NCBI RefSeq assembly: GCF_016793595.1
Contig: NZ_JAEULY010000002.1
Location: 1 to 64,000, forward strand
Reading direction: 5' to 3'
DNA: 64,000 nucleotides
From: Phreatobacter sp.
Lineage (GTDB): Bacteria; Pseudomonadota; Alphaproteobacteria; Rhizobiales; Phreatobacteraceae
Positions 35,490 through 43,810 of the stretch are shown piece after piece (positions within the stretch are counted from its first letter, which is position 1; each line of letters opens with the position of its first letter). The position numbers and the translations under genes are program-made. The notes below the pieces were generated by a model. It did not search any database, had not been told where the DNA came from, and was given only the letters and a program-made list of their open reading frames with translations.

Positions 35490-36473
35490 TCAGAGCGTCG
35501 CGCCGGCCTTGCGCAGGTCGGCGAGGATCGGGGCCTTCGGCAGCCAGACCTTGTCGAACTCGGCGACGACGGCTTCGGCTTCCTTCGGGTCGGCGTTGCG
35601 GAACGGAATACCGGTGGCCTTGAACTGCTCGACCAGTTTCGGCTCGTTACCGGCGAGTTCGTCGATCTGGGTGTCGAGCGCGGCCTTGACAGTCTTCGTG
35701 ATCAGCTCGCGGTCGGCGGCAGAGACGGTCTGCCAGACGCGGCCCGAGACGAGGGCGATCACCGGCATGAAGACGGCGTTCATCTGCAGGATCGACTTCG
35801 ACACCTTGTCGAAGCGCTGGTTCCACGAGAATTCGAGGTCGGCCTCGAGACCGTCGACCTGGCCGTTGGTCATGGCGTCGAACACAGCCGGCGTCGGGAT
35901 CGGCGTCGGGGCCGCGCCGAGGGCCTGATAGAAATCGCGATAGACCGGGGTCGGGTTGATGCGCAGCTTCATGCCGCGGATGTCGGCGACCTTCGAGATG
36001 TCGCGGGCGGCGAAGACGGCGCGCATGCCGGTGATGCCCCAGGCGAGGCCGATCGTGCCGGTCTCGCGCGGCAGCACCTCGAACAGTTTGGCGGCCACCG
36101 GATGGCGCACGAGCTTGGCGATTTTCGGGGTAGAATCGACGATGTAGGGGGCCGTGATCGCGGCGATGGTCGGCACGCGCGAGCCGAGCTCGGCTGCCAT
36201 GATCCAACCCATGTCGAGCGCGCCGGACTGCATCTGCTGCAGCATGGCGGCTTCGTTGCCGAGCTGGCCCGAATGGAAAACCGTCAGCGTCAGGCGGCCG
36301 TTGGTGGCGGCCTTCAGATCCTCGCCGACCTTCAGCGCGGCCTTGTTCCAGGGATGGCCGTTGGGTGTGAGGATGCCGAGGCGGAACTCCTTGGCCTGCG
36401 CCAGCGCAAGAGAGGGAGCGGCGAGCGGCAGCGTCGCGCCGGCGGCGATGAGATGGCGACGGGACAGGGTCAT
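35490..36473 (-). CDS. TRAP transporter solute-binding protein (DctP family)
   Basis: A 327-residue periplasmic binding protein with a Tat-like signal (SRRHLIAAGATLPLAAPSLA, cleaved after LAQA). The mature protein has the DctP blocks LGNEAAMLQQMQSGALDMG and RGMKLRINPTPVYRDFYQALGA with the conserved Arg that binds a carboxylate. The ATG at 36473 has AAGGAG seven bases upstream; the ATG six bases earlier is too close to it. It lies after the two membrane subunits. Hydroxyproline is a plausible ligand from context. Confidence 0.9.
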   Translation of the reverse strand: MTLSRRHLIAAGATLPLAAPSLALAQAKEFRLGILTPNGHPWNKAALKVGEDLKAATNGRLTLTVFHSGQLGNEAAMLQQMQSGALDMGWIMAAELGSRVPTIAAITAPYIVDSTPKIAKLVRHPVAAKLFEVLPRETGTIGLAWGITGMRAVFAARDISKVADIRGMKLRINPTPVYRDFYQALGAAPTPIPTPAVFDAMTNGQVDGLEADLEFSWNQRFDKVSKSILQMNAVFMPVIALVSGRVWQTVSAADRELITKTVKAALDTQIDELAGNEPKLVEQFKATGIPFRNADPKEAEAVVAEFDKVWLPKAPILADLRKAGATL

Positions 36474-36505
36474 GGACATGCTCCTTCGGGTTGGAGGGTC
36501 GGCAT

Positions 36506-37771
36506 TCACTTGATCAGGGCGAGGGACAGGAACGGATAAAGCGAGAGCAGGACGAGGAGGATGCAGGACACGCCGAAGAACGGCATGGTGACGAGGAACA
36601 TCTTGCCGGGCTTGGCGCCGGTGACGGCGGCGGCGACGAAGAAGCAGAGGCCGACTGGCGGCGAGAGCAGGCCGAGCACGAGGTTGATCACCACGACCAC
36701 GCCGAAATGGCGGGGATCGATGCCATAGATCTCGGTGGCGATGGGCAGCAGGATCGGCACCGTCATGATCAGGCCGGGAATGCCGTCGATCACCGTGCCG
36801 ATGACCAGCAGGATGACGTTGACCAGCAGCATGAAGGAGACCGGGTCTTTCGCCACGCCCTGGATCCAGGCGGCGGTCTCCTGCGGCACTTTCCCGTAGA
36901 TCAGAACCCACGAGAACACCGCGGCGGCGGCGACCAGGAACAGCACGATGGCCGAGTAGACGCCGGCCCGCAGCATCATCTCGGGCAGGCGGGAGAAGGA
37001 GAATTCCTGCGTCCAGTAGCGCCCGACTAGGGCCGCCGCGACCGCGCCCACGGCCGCCGCCTCGGTGGCGTTGGCGAGGCCGCCGAGGATCGAGCCGACG
37101 ATAACGACGGGGATGGCGAGGGTTGGCAGCGCCGACAGCACCGTGGCCGTGCGCTGGCGCAGGGTCCGCTTCTCGGCGCGCGGGTAGTTGTAGACGAAGC
37201 CCATGGCCGCGATGGTGATGAAGAACAGGCCGGTGAGCAGGATGCCCGGCAGGATGCCGGCGATCAGCATGTCCGAGACCGAGACCTGCGCCAGCACCGA
37301 ATAGACCACGAACATGACGGAGGGCGGGATGATCGGACCGAGCATGCCGCCATAGGCGGTGAGGCCGGCGGCGAAGGTCTTGTCGTAGCCCTGCTTCTCC
37401 ATTTCCGGGACCATGATCTGCGCCATGATCGCGACCTGGGCGGTGGCCGAACCGAGGATGGAGGAGACGAACATGTTGGCGAGGATGTTCACGTAGGCGA
37501 GGCCGCCGCGCACCGAGCCGATGAAGGCCATGGCGAGGTCGACGATGCGCCGGGTGATGCCGCCGCCGTTCATGATCTCGCCGATCAGGATGAACAGCGG
37601 AATGGCGATGAGGCCGTAGCTGTCGACGCCGCCGAAGAGCTGGAGCGGGTAGCTCTGGAACAGCAGAGGATTGCCCGAGGCCATGATGTAGACGATGCCG
37701 GCGAGGCAGAGGCACAGGCCGATCGGCACGCCGACCAGCATGATGACCATGAAGGCGGCGGAGGTGATCAT
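36506..37771 (-). CDS. TRAP transporter large permease (DctM family)
   Basis: A 421-residue membrane protein with about twelve helices. Typical DctM marks are visible: FILIGEIMNGGGITRRIVDLA, GSATAQVAIMAQIMVPEM, YGGMLGPIIPPS and ANATEAAAVG. Its start overlaps the stop of the small subunit gene by one base. The frame remains open upstream, but only inside the small subunit gene. Confidence 0.93.
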   Translation of the reverse strand: MITSAAFMVIMLVGVPIGLCLCLAGIVYIMASGNPLLFQSYPLQLFGGVDSYGLIAIPLFILIGEIMNGGGITRRIVDLAMAFIGSVRGGLAYVNILANMFVSSILGSATAQVAIMAQIMVPEMEKQGYDKTFAAGLTAYGGMLGPIIPPSVMFVVYSVLAQVSVSDMLIAGILPGILLTGLFFITIAAMGFVYNYPRAEKRTLRQRTATVLSALPTLAIPVVIVGSILGGLANATEAAAVGAVAAALVGRYWTQEFSFSRLPEMMLRAGVYSAIVLFLVAAAAVFSWVLIYGKVPQETAAWIQGVAKDPVSFMLLVNVILLVIGTVIDGIPGLIMTVPILLPIATEIYGIDPRHFGVVVVINLVLGLLSPPVGLCFFVAAAVTGAKPGKMFLVTMPFFGVSCILLVLLSLYPFLSLALIK

Positions 37772-38394
37772 CAGTTCACCCCGTCGACGTCGGAGAGGAC
37801 GAACCCCTTGAGCCGGGCGCGCGGGACGAAGCCGATATCCTCGATCAGGTTGGCGAGGCCGTGGATCGTCATCGACACGGCGAAGATCGGCAGGATGAGA
37901 TAGAGCACCCAGGTCGGCCAGTTCAGCGTCTGGGTGCGCTCCGTATAGAGGAAGTTGAAGGTCTGGCCGGCGAATTCCCGCGCGTCGAAGCCGGCCCGAG
38001 CGATGCCGACCGGATCCATCCACAGCCAGCACATGGCGGTCAGCGAGACGCCGAAGACGACGACAAGCCCGGTGGCGGCGATCTTGGCGATCCACTGGCC
38101 GCGTTCCGGCAGCCGCTCCGTCAGCATCGATACCGCGAAGTCGAGCCTCAGCCGCGTCATGGCGGATGCACCGACGAAGGTCAGCCAGACCACGGAATAA
38201 ACTGCGGACTCGTCGATCCAGTAGATCGGCATGCCGGTGTAGCGGGTCGCGACGTTCACGAGGATGAGCGCGGTGAGCAGGAACATCAGGCCGGTTATGG
38301 CCAGACGCTCGGCCGCGAGCAGGGCCTCTGATGCCTTCATGATCGCCCGCCATGGCGCGATCGTCGGACCTGTCGTGATCGTTTGGTCGATCAT
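37771..38394 (-). CDS. TRAP transporter small permease (DctQ family)
   Basis: A 207-residue protein with four membrane helices; the helix 2 region contains WIDESAVYSVVWLTFVGASAM, a DctQ mark. The ATG at 38394 has AGGTG eight bases upstream; starts at 38436 and 38340 are also in frame. It is the first gene of the TRAP operon and is divergent from the GntR regulator gene. Confidence 0.88.
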   Translation of the reverse strand: MIDQTITTGPTIAPWRAIMKASEALLAAERLAITGLMFLLTALILVNVATRYTGMPIYWIDESAVYSVVWLTFVGASAMTRLRLDFAVSMLTERLPERGQWIAKIAATGLVVVFGVSLTAMCWLWMDPVGIARAGFDAREFAGQTFNFLYTERTQTLNWPTWVLYLILPIFAVSMTIHGLANLIEDIGFVPRARLKGFVLSDVDGVN

Positions 38395-38437
38395 CGGGCG
38401 CACCTCGTTGAGTGCTGTCGCTCTGGATTTTTTCAAA

Positions 38438-38452
38438 TGTAGATTTTATACA
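38438..38452. promoter_or_regulatory. A/T-rich inverted motif in the TRAP/GntR divergent region
   Basis: TGTA-N7-TACA inside an A/T-rich run. Reversed, it reads TTGTATA near its start, resembling half-sites bound by FCD-type GntR regulators. It is a weak candidate operator for the adjacent regulator. Confidence 0.3.
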
Positions 38453-38467
38453 ATTTAAGAGTCAATG

Positions 38468-38516
38468 CCCGCCTGCGACATTTTCACGGACTATTCGTGT
38501 AAATGTCGCAGGCGGG
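38468..38516. repeat. Near-perfect 49-bp palindrome upstream of the gntR gene
   Basis: The left arm 38468-38488 begins CCCGCCTGCGACATTT. The right arm 38496-38516 ends AAATGTCGCAGGCGGG. They are complementary at 20 of 21 positions, around the 7-base loop GACTATT. It lies between the divergent starts of the TRAP operon and gntR. It could act as a strong RNA hairpin in the gntR leader or as a large operator. No U tract follows. Confidence 0.75.
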
Positions 38517-38586
38517 TCATGATGCAGACAGCGCCGAGTCGCAGGCGTGCCATTCAGGCAGGCGGCGAGGCGGGAACCAGGCCAGA

Positions 38587-39246
38587 ATGACCGCAACGCT
38601 GAAGCATCGAACCCTGTCCGCGGCTATCGTCGACCGACTGCGGCAATCCATCCTCGACGGCACGCACCCGGCGGGCGCGCAACTGCGGCAGGACGCGCTG
38701 GCCGATACCTACGGCGTCAGCCGTATCCCGGTGCGCGAGGCGCTGTTCCAACTCGAGGCCGAGGGGCTCGTCCGAATCGCTCCGCATAAGGGCGCCATCG
38801 TCTCGGAACTGTCGCTGGACGAGATCAACGACGTGTTCGACCTGCGCTGTCTGCTGGAACCGCGCATGCTGGCCCAGTCGGCGCCGCGCTTCACCCCGGA
38901 GGATTTTGGGCGGCTTGACGACATCCAGTCGAAGTTCGAGGCGGCGATCGCACGGCGCGACGTCGGTCAGTGGGGACTGCTCAACGCCGAGTTCCACATG
39001 GCGCTCTATGAGCGGGCCTCACAGCCGCGCACGCGCGTCATCGTCGCGGCGCTGCTGCAGACCAGCGATCGCTATACGCGCGTCCAGCTCTCGGGCACCT
39101 CGGCCATGGGGATCGCCGAGCAGGAACACGCCGAGTTGATCCGGCTCTGCCGCGCGGGTGAGGTCGACCGCGCCTGTCGCTTCCTGGCGCGGCATATCGA
39201 GTCGGTTCGGGCCGATCTGATCCGGGTTGTCGGGCGCAGCGCCTGA
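38587..39246 (+). CDS. GntR-family regulator (FCD domain)
   Basis: A 219-residue regulator. The winged helix (GAQLRQDALADTYGVSRIPVREALFQLEAEGLV) is followed by an FCD ligand domain with the metal-binding pattern D-x4-H (LNAEFHMALYERA) and later His residues (EQEHAELI, LARHIE). I chose the ATG at 38587; the frame is open to 38503 across the palindrome. Its position divergent from the TRAP operon makes it the likely local regulator of hydroxyproline uptake and breakdown. Confidence 0.9.
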   Translation: MTATLKHRTLSAAIVDRLRQSILDGTHPAGAQLRQDALADTYGVSRIPVREALFQLEAEGLVRIAPHKGAIVSELSLDEINDVFDLRCLLEPRMLAQSAPRFTPEDFGRLDDIQSKFEAAIARRDVGQWGLLNAEFHMALYERASQPRTRVIVAALLQTSDRYTRVQLSGTSAMGIAEQEHAELIRLCRAGEVDRACRFLARHIESVRADLIRVVGRSA

Positions 39247-39441
39247 GATGCTCCGCTGCCGAATGGCAGTTGCGCGTCAACCGAATGTCACCCACATGTG
39301 CTTTGACGTTGACGTACGGTGACGGTTTCTGTACGCGAAACCCGTCGCCACGAGGCTTTCGGCGCGAGCCGGAACAGACCCGCGTAAGCCGACGTTGTAA
39401 CAACCACCTTTCCGATAGACAGAACCAAGGACCAGTCGCCT

Positions 39442-39828
39442 TTGTCTTTCACGTCCCAGAATGGCTTATCTGACCGTCTCGAGGCTTCGCAGAAGGCGAA
39501 GCAGGCCCTGCTGGAAAAGTTCCGTTCGCGTCCGGGAGCGGATGATCCGGAATTTCTGAAGCGCCAGGCCGAGCGCCGCGCCATCGCCGAGGCCCGCGCC
39601 GAGCGCGAAGCCGCCAAGGAAGCGATCCGCAAGGCTGAGCAGGAGCGCCTCGCCGCCGAGGAAGCAGTTCGCAAGGAAGCCGAGCGGATTGCCGCCGAAG
39701 AGGCCGAGCTGAAGCGGCTCGAGGAGGAAGAGGCCCGCGCCAAGGCGCGGCCGAAGCAGATTTACCGCGAGATCGCGGCCTATGCCGAGGCCCGCGCCCG
39801 CGCTGCCGCCCGTGGCGGACGCCGCTGA
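39442..39828 (+). CDS. DUF6481 family charged coiled-coil protein
   Basis: A 128-residue protein rich in Ala, Glu, Lys and Arg. It is one long predicted helix or coiled coil from about residue 12 to 125. It begins with TTG (MSFTSQNGLSDRLEASQKAKQALLEKF), which has AAGGA upstream at a slightly long distance. The pattern matches the DUF6481 family common in Alphaproteobacteria. No function is known to me. A strong terminator follows. Confidence 0.75.
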   Translation: MSFTSQNGLSDRLEASQKAKQALLEKFRSRPGADDPEFLKRQAERRAIAEARAEREAAKEAIRKAEQERLAAEEAVRKEAERIAAEEAELKRLEEEEARAKARPKQIYREIAAYAEARARAAARGGRR

Positions 39829-39852
39829 GGCCTACTGCCCTCAACAAAATCG

Positions 39853-39880
39853 AAAAGGCCGCCCACAAGGCGGCCTTTTT
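39853..39880. terminator. Bidirectional rho-independent terminator
   Basis: AAAAGGCCGCC-CACAA-GGCGGCCTTTTT: a 7-bp GC stem extended by A/T pairs, with T runs readable in both directions. It lies between the convergent DUF6481 and membrane-protein genes and can serve both. Confidence 0.93.
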
Positions 39881-39882
39881 CA

Positions 39883-40665
39883 TTAGCCGGCCTTGCGGCG
39901 GCGCAGGCGCTTCCAGAAGCGCGAGACGATCGCGCCATGGGCTGCGATGGCGAGGCCGAGCAAGGCCAGCACCAGGCGCATATCGGTCCTGCGGTCTCTT
40001 TCCGGGTCGGCTGAACCAGTGACGTAGATCGCACCGGATGCGCTGCGCAGGCCATGCCGCTCCGCCGCCAGCGCCGCGACATCCGGGCCGCGACCGGATG
40101 AGGGCGCGCCTACGCGCAGCACGGTCTCTGGCGGTGTGCCCCAGTGGCGCGGAGCGGCGGGCGAGGCAGGATCGCTGCCGGCATTCTCCTGTGCGATGAT
40201 CCAGACGGGCACCGGATCGCCGTGCGCCCAGCCGGGATCGACCAGCGGAGCCGCATGCCAGGTCACCGGCGCGCCATAGTTCCGGGTGCCGCGAAAGGCG
40301 CGCGCCGCCGCGAACTCGGTCATGATCCGCGCGCCCGCCAGCCTGTAGCCGAGCGCCGAGGGATGAGCGGGAATCACCGAGGCGATCACGGGGCCGACCA
40401 CCTGCGATGCCGTGAGCGATGCCGTCGGCACGAGGCCGATGGTCATGCCGAAACCTGCGAAGAGGAGCGCGCTGGCGAGTGATGCCGTGCCTGTGCCCCC
40501 GGCGACCGAGGCCCCGAGCGCCAGCCCGATCAGGCAGGCCGGAACCATCCAGATCAGGACGAGATCGAGGTGGGCAGCCGCCAGTCCGGCAGCCGCCAGC
40601 CCGGTGAGCGCGGGAATGCCGCGCAGGAATGCCTGCCAGGGCGTTGCCATCCAAATCCGCTGCAT
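39883..40665 (-). CDS. Uncharacterised membrane protein
   Basis: A 260-residue protein with hydrophobic segments at about residues 15-32, 35-55, 60-80 and 228-245 and a soluble loop of about 130 residues between the third and fourth. It ends in a basic tail (WKRLRRRKAG). I do not recognise a family. A second ATG five codons on is equally plausible. It is followed by the bidirectional terminator. Codon use looks like that of its neighbours. Confidence 0.6.
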   Translation of the reverse strand: MQRIWMATPWQAFLRGIPALTGLAAAGLAAAHLDLVLIWMVPACLIGLALGASVAGGTGTASLASALLFAGFGMTIGLVPTASLTASQVVGPVIASVIPAHPSALGYRLAGARIMTEFAAARAFRGTRNYGAPVTWHAAPLVDPGWAHGDPVPVWIIAQENAGSDPASPAAPRHWGTPPETVLRVGAPSSGRGPDVAALAAERHGLRSASGAIYVTGSADPERDRRTDMRLVLALLGLAIAAHGAIVSRFWKRLRRRKAG

Positions 40666-40744
40666 GCCACGTCCCCGCCCCCGCGCCGTTGTTGCAGCAT
40701 GGCGGCGACCCGGCGGGCAAGGGCAGGGCGCGATTTTCGCCGGG

Positions 40745-41551
40745 TCAGCTCGAACGCCCGTCTTCGGCGCGGTGGACGCTGCCGGGCGCGTGGCCCATCA
40801 CCGAGCGGAAAGCCACCGCGAAGGCGGCGGAGGACGAGAAGCCGAGCCGCGCAGCCACGTCCTTGACGGTGGCGCCGGCGCCGAGCCGCTCCAGCGCGGC
40901 CATGACGCGCACGCGCTGGCGCCAGGCCTTGAAGGTCAGCGAGGTCTCCATCGGGAATAGGCGCGAGACCGTGCGCACCGATGTGCCCGCCTCGCTGGCC
41001 AGATCCGCCAGATCGCGCCGGCTGGCAATGTCGGCGATGGCGACCTCCGCAACCCTCGTCATGGCGGCGCTGCGCGGCATGGGCACGAAAGTCGGAGCTG
41101 GCGGGCTCGCCGTGACCTCGTCGAGCAGGAGTTCGACGAGCGCGCGCCTGCGGCTCGATGAAATGGACGGATCGAACAGCGCGAGGATCAAGGCGCGCAG
41201 CAGCGGCGATACGCCGACGACGCGGTCTGCCTCTGGCGGCGGCGCGATCCAGCCGCGCCGCAGGGCATCCGGCTCCATGTAGGTGGAGCGCATGGCGACA
41301 TCGGTGAGCATGTCGACAGCGTGAGGAAAGCGCGGTGGCAGCCATACCGCGCGATGCTGCGGCACCAGCCAGCGGCCGGTTGGTGTCGCGACCTGCATCG
41401 TGCCGGATGCGGCGAAGAGCAACTGCGCGGTGTCGTGGCGGTGCAACGGCAGATGGGTGCCGCGCGGATAGGTGGTAGCCAGAACTCCCACGCCGTCGCG
41501 GAACTCGGCTGCTGGCGTTTTGTCGATGACAATTGGCGCTACGTCGCTCAT
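40745..41551 (-). CDS. AraC-family regulator with cupin sensor domain
   Basis: A 268-residue regulator. An N-terminal cupin (HLPLHRHDTAQLLFAASG, LVPQHRAVWLPPRFPH) precedes a C-terminal AraC helix-turn-helix pair (LASEAGTSVRTVSRLFPMETSLTF, VKDVAARLGFSSSAAFAVAFR). The layout resembles E. coli NimR, which controls a divergent MFS gene. Here too an MFS gene lies divergently, 44 bp away, and is its likely target. Confidence 0.88.
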   Translation of the reverse strand: MSDVAPIVIDKTPAAEFRDGVGVLATTYPRGTHLPLHRHDTAQLLFAASGTMQVATPTGRWLVPQHRAVWLPPRFPHAVDMLTDVAMRSTYMEPDALRRGWIAPPPEADRVVGVSPLLRALILALFDPSISSSRRRALVELLLDEVTASPPAPTFVPMPRSAAMTRVAEVAIADIASRRDLADLASEAGTSVRTVSRLFPMETSLTFKAWRQRVRVMAALERLGAGATVKDVAARLGFSSSAAFAVAFRSVMGHAPGSVHRAEDGRSS

Positions 41552-41595
41552 GCGCCATTCTATCGTGGCTGCCCGATTCCGCTACGGGCCCCGTC

Positions 41596-42774
41596 ATGAA
41601 CCGCGCTTCGACCGTCATCGCCTACATCAACATCGCTCACGCGCTGGATCACCTGTTCATGCTGATCTTCGCAACGGCAGTGCTGACGATGGCGACCGAG
41701 TTCGGCGTGCCCTTCGGGGAATTGCTGCCGCTGTCGGTGGGCGGGTTCATCGCTTTCGGCGCGCTGTCGCTGCCCGCCGGCTGGCTTGGCGACGCCTGGA
41801 GCCGGCGCAACATGATCGCGATCTTCTTCATCGGCGGGGGGCTGGCCGTGGCCGCGACCGGCTTTGCCCGCAACCCGACGGAACTGGCCATCGGCCTCAC
41901 CGCAATCGGCGCCTTCGGTGCGATCTATCATCCCGTGGGCACGGCCATGCTGGTGTCCCATGCCGAGAGGCTCGGCCGCGAGATCGGCATCAACGGCGTC
42001 TGGGGCAATCTCGGCGTCGCCTTCTCGGCGCTGGTCACCGGTGGCCTGATGCAGTTGTTCGGCTGGCGGGCGGCGTTTTTCGTGCCGGGGCTGGTCAGCG
42101 TCGCCATCGGCTTCGCCTTTCTGGCGCAGGTGAAGGACGAGAAGCGGCTCGGCTCCAAGGCGTCCAATCAGGCGCGGATCGGCAAGGCTGACATGATGCG
42201 CGTCTTCTCGATCCTGCTGGTGGTCGCCTTCGCCCTGGGCCTGACCTTCAATGCCGTGACGGTCGCCCTGCCGAAGCTGATCGAGGAGCGGGTGACGGTG
42301 TTCGGGTCCGCTCCGGCAGTGATCGGGACCATCGGCTTCCTTGTCTATGTTTGCGGCGCGATCTCGCAATATGTCGTCGGCAACCTGATCGACCGGCACC
42401 CGCTGCGCAGCCTGATCATTCCTATCGGTTTCGCCATCGCGCCATTCCTGTTCATCGCTTCGGTCGCCAGCGAATGGGCGATGCTGGTGGCGGCGACCGG
42501 CGTTGTCGTCACCATGTACAGCCAGGTCACGATCAACGACGCCATGACCGGCAAATATACCAGCGACGAGTGGCGGGCCCGGGCCTTCGCCGCCCGTTAC
42601 ACGATCACCTTCGGCGTTGGCGCGGCGGCGGTCGGCCTGGTCGCCTGGCTGCACCGCACGGGCGGTTTCGCGCTGACCTTCCAGGTGCTGGGGCTGCTCT
42701 GCCTCATCATCGGCCTTGCGGCGCTGGCCTTCCCGGCAGACCGGCAGGATGCCAGAGCTGCCCCGGCGGAATAG
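41596..42774 (+). CDS. MFS transporter
   Basis: A 392-residue major facilitator with twelve predicted helices. The loop 2-3 motif is GWLGDAWSRRNM. Helix 4-5 contains GAFGAIYHPVGTAML, a pattern shared with fosmidomycin-resistance-type exporters. The ATG at 41596 is the natural start; the open frame upstream belongs to the divergent regulator region. It is probably an efflux pump controlled by the adjacent AraC regulator. The substrate is unknown. Confidence 0.88.
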   Translation: MNRASTVIAYINIAHALDHLFMLIFATAVLTMATEFGVPFGELLPLSVGGFIAFGALSLPAGWLGDAWSRRNMIAIFFIGGGLAVAATGFARNPTELAIGLTAIGAFGAIYHPVGTAMLVSHAERLGREIGINGVWGNLGVAFSALVTGGLMQLFGWRAAFFVPGLVSVAIGFAFLAQVKDEKRLGSKASNQARIGKADMMRVFSILLVVAFALGLTFNAVTVALPKLIEERVTVFGSAPAVIGTIGFLVYVCGAISQYVVGNLIDRHPLRSLIIPIGFAIAPFLFIASVASEWAMLVAATGVVVTMYSQVTINDAMTGKYTSDEWRARAFAARYTITFGVGAAAVGLVAWLHRTGGFALTFQVLGLLCLIIGLAALAFPADRQDARAAPAE

Positions 42775-42797
42775 CGGGAACCGACCGGCCTCCCGCT
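42773..42797 (+). terminator. Stem-loop at the end of the MFS gene
   Basis: Arms AGCGGGA and TCCCGCT pair perfectly across an 11-base loop and overlap the stop codon. Only a short T run (CGGTTTG) follows, so termination is uncertain. Confidence 0.4.
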
Positions 42798-42847
42798 CGG
42801 TTTGAGGACATGGCGTCACCAGCGCCCCGGCCGAGGAGAGGTCAATC

Positions 42848-43804
42848 TTGGACCAGCATGCGATGGACCGCGTCGGTCACGTTTTCGGCGTGAAACGCGA
42901 ATGTTCCGCGGCCATTCTCGTCAATGCGCGCTCAGGCCTGACGAGGCGGTCCCTGCCGGTGATCGAACTCCTGACGGAAGCGCTGTCGCACCGCGCCATC
43001 TATCCGCGCGTTTTCATGGCCGCGGCGGGACATATGGAGGAGGCGATTGCCGCCTGCCGGCGAGAGGAACCCGACCTGCTCTTCGTCATTGGCGGCGACG
43101 GTACGATCCTAGCGGCGGCGGAGGCCTTCCTCGGCACGAAGACGGCGCTCGCCATCATCCCTGGGGGGACGGTCAATCAACTGGCGCGCGATCTCGGCAT
43201 TCCGCTCGATCCGGCCGCGGCCGTCAGCGCCCTTGCGGCCGGCGCGCTGCGCGCCATCGATGTGGGCGTGGTCAACGGGCGCGCCTTCCTCTGCACCGCG
43301 GTCACGGGCCCGCTCGCCAAGCTCCAGCGCTACCGGGAGGAGGCGCGGGGGCGGCTGTGGGCGACGCTCGGCTCGTTCGTGATGACGGGCTTCAAGGCGA
43401 CGACGCTCAGGCCGGCGAAACTGTCGATACGTGCGGGATCGGCGACCTGGCAGGAGGAGACGCGCGGCGTCATCGTCTCGGTCAATCCCCTGGCGGAGAT
43501 CGTCTCGCGCGTGCCCTTGCGCGAGCGGCTCGATGGCGGCCTGCTCGCCGTCTATGCGGCGCGCGAGAGCGGCTATTTCACGCTGTTCCGCATGGCAGCG
43601 GCGATCCTGGCCGGCCGGGCCCGCCATCATCCCGATATCGCCTATCATGAATGCGCCGAACTGACGCTCGATGCGAAGAGGCGGTTCATCACCGTGCTCA
43701 ACGACGGCGAGATCCGCCGTCTTGCCACGCCGCTCAGACTGGAAGTGAAGCCGGGCGCGTTGACGGTGGTCGCCCCGTTGCCGGCCGTCGCCGTGGCGGC
43801 GTGA
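42848..43804 (+). CDS. Diacylglycerol kinase / lipid kinase family protein (YegS/BmrU-like)
   Basis: A 318-residue protein of the DAGK catalytic family: NARSG near the start, the nucleotide loop VIGGDGTILAAAEAFL and IPGGTVNQLARDLGIP. It would phosphorylate diacylglycerol, a sphingoid base or another lipid alcohol at the membrane. The start is TTG at 42848 with an AGGAGAGG site; an ATG at 42863 is also possible. The next gene, a phosphoesterase, begins 7 bp after its stop. Confidence 0.87.
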   Translation: MDQHAMDRVGHVFGVKRECSAAILVNARSGLTRRSLPVIELLTEALSHRAIYPRVFMAAAGHMEEAIAACRREEPDLLFVIGGDGTILAAAEAFLGTKTALAIIPGGTVNQLARDLGIPLDPAAAVSALAAGALRAIDVGVVNGRAFLCTAVTGPLAKLQRYREEARGRLWATLGSFVMTGFKATTLRPAKLSIRAGSATWQEETRGVIVSVNPLAEIVSRVPLRERLDGGLLAVYAARESGYFTLFRMAAAILAGRARHHPDIAYHECAELTLDAKRRFITVLNDGEIRRLATPLRLEVKPGALTVVAPLPAVAVAA

Positions 43805-43810
43805 TTTCGC

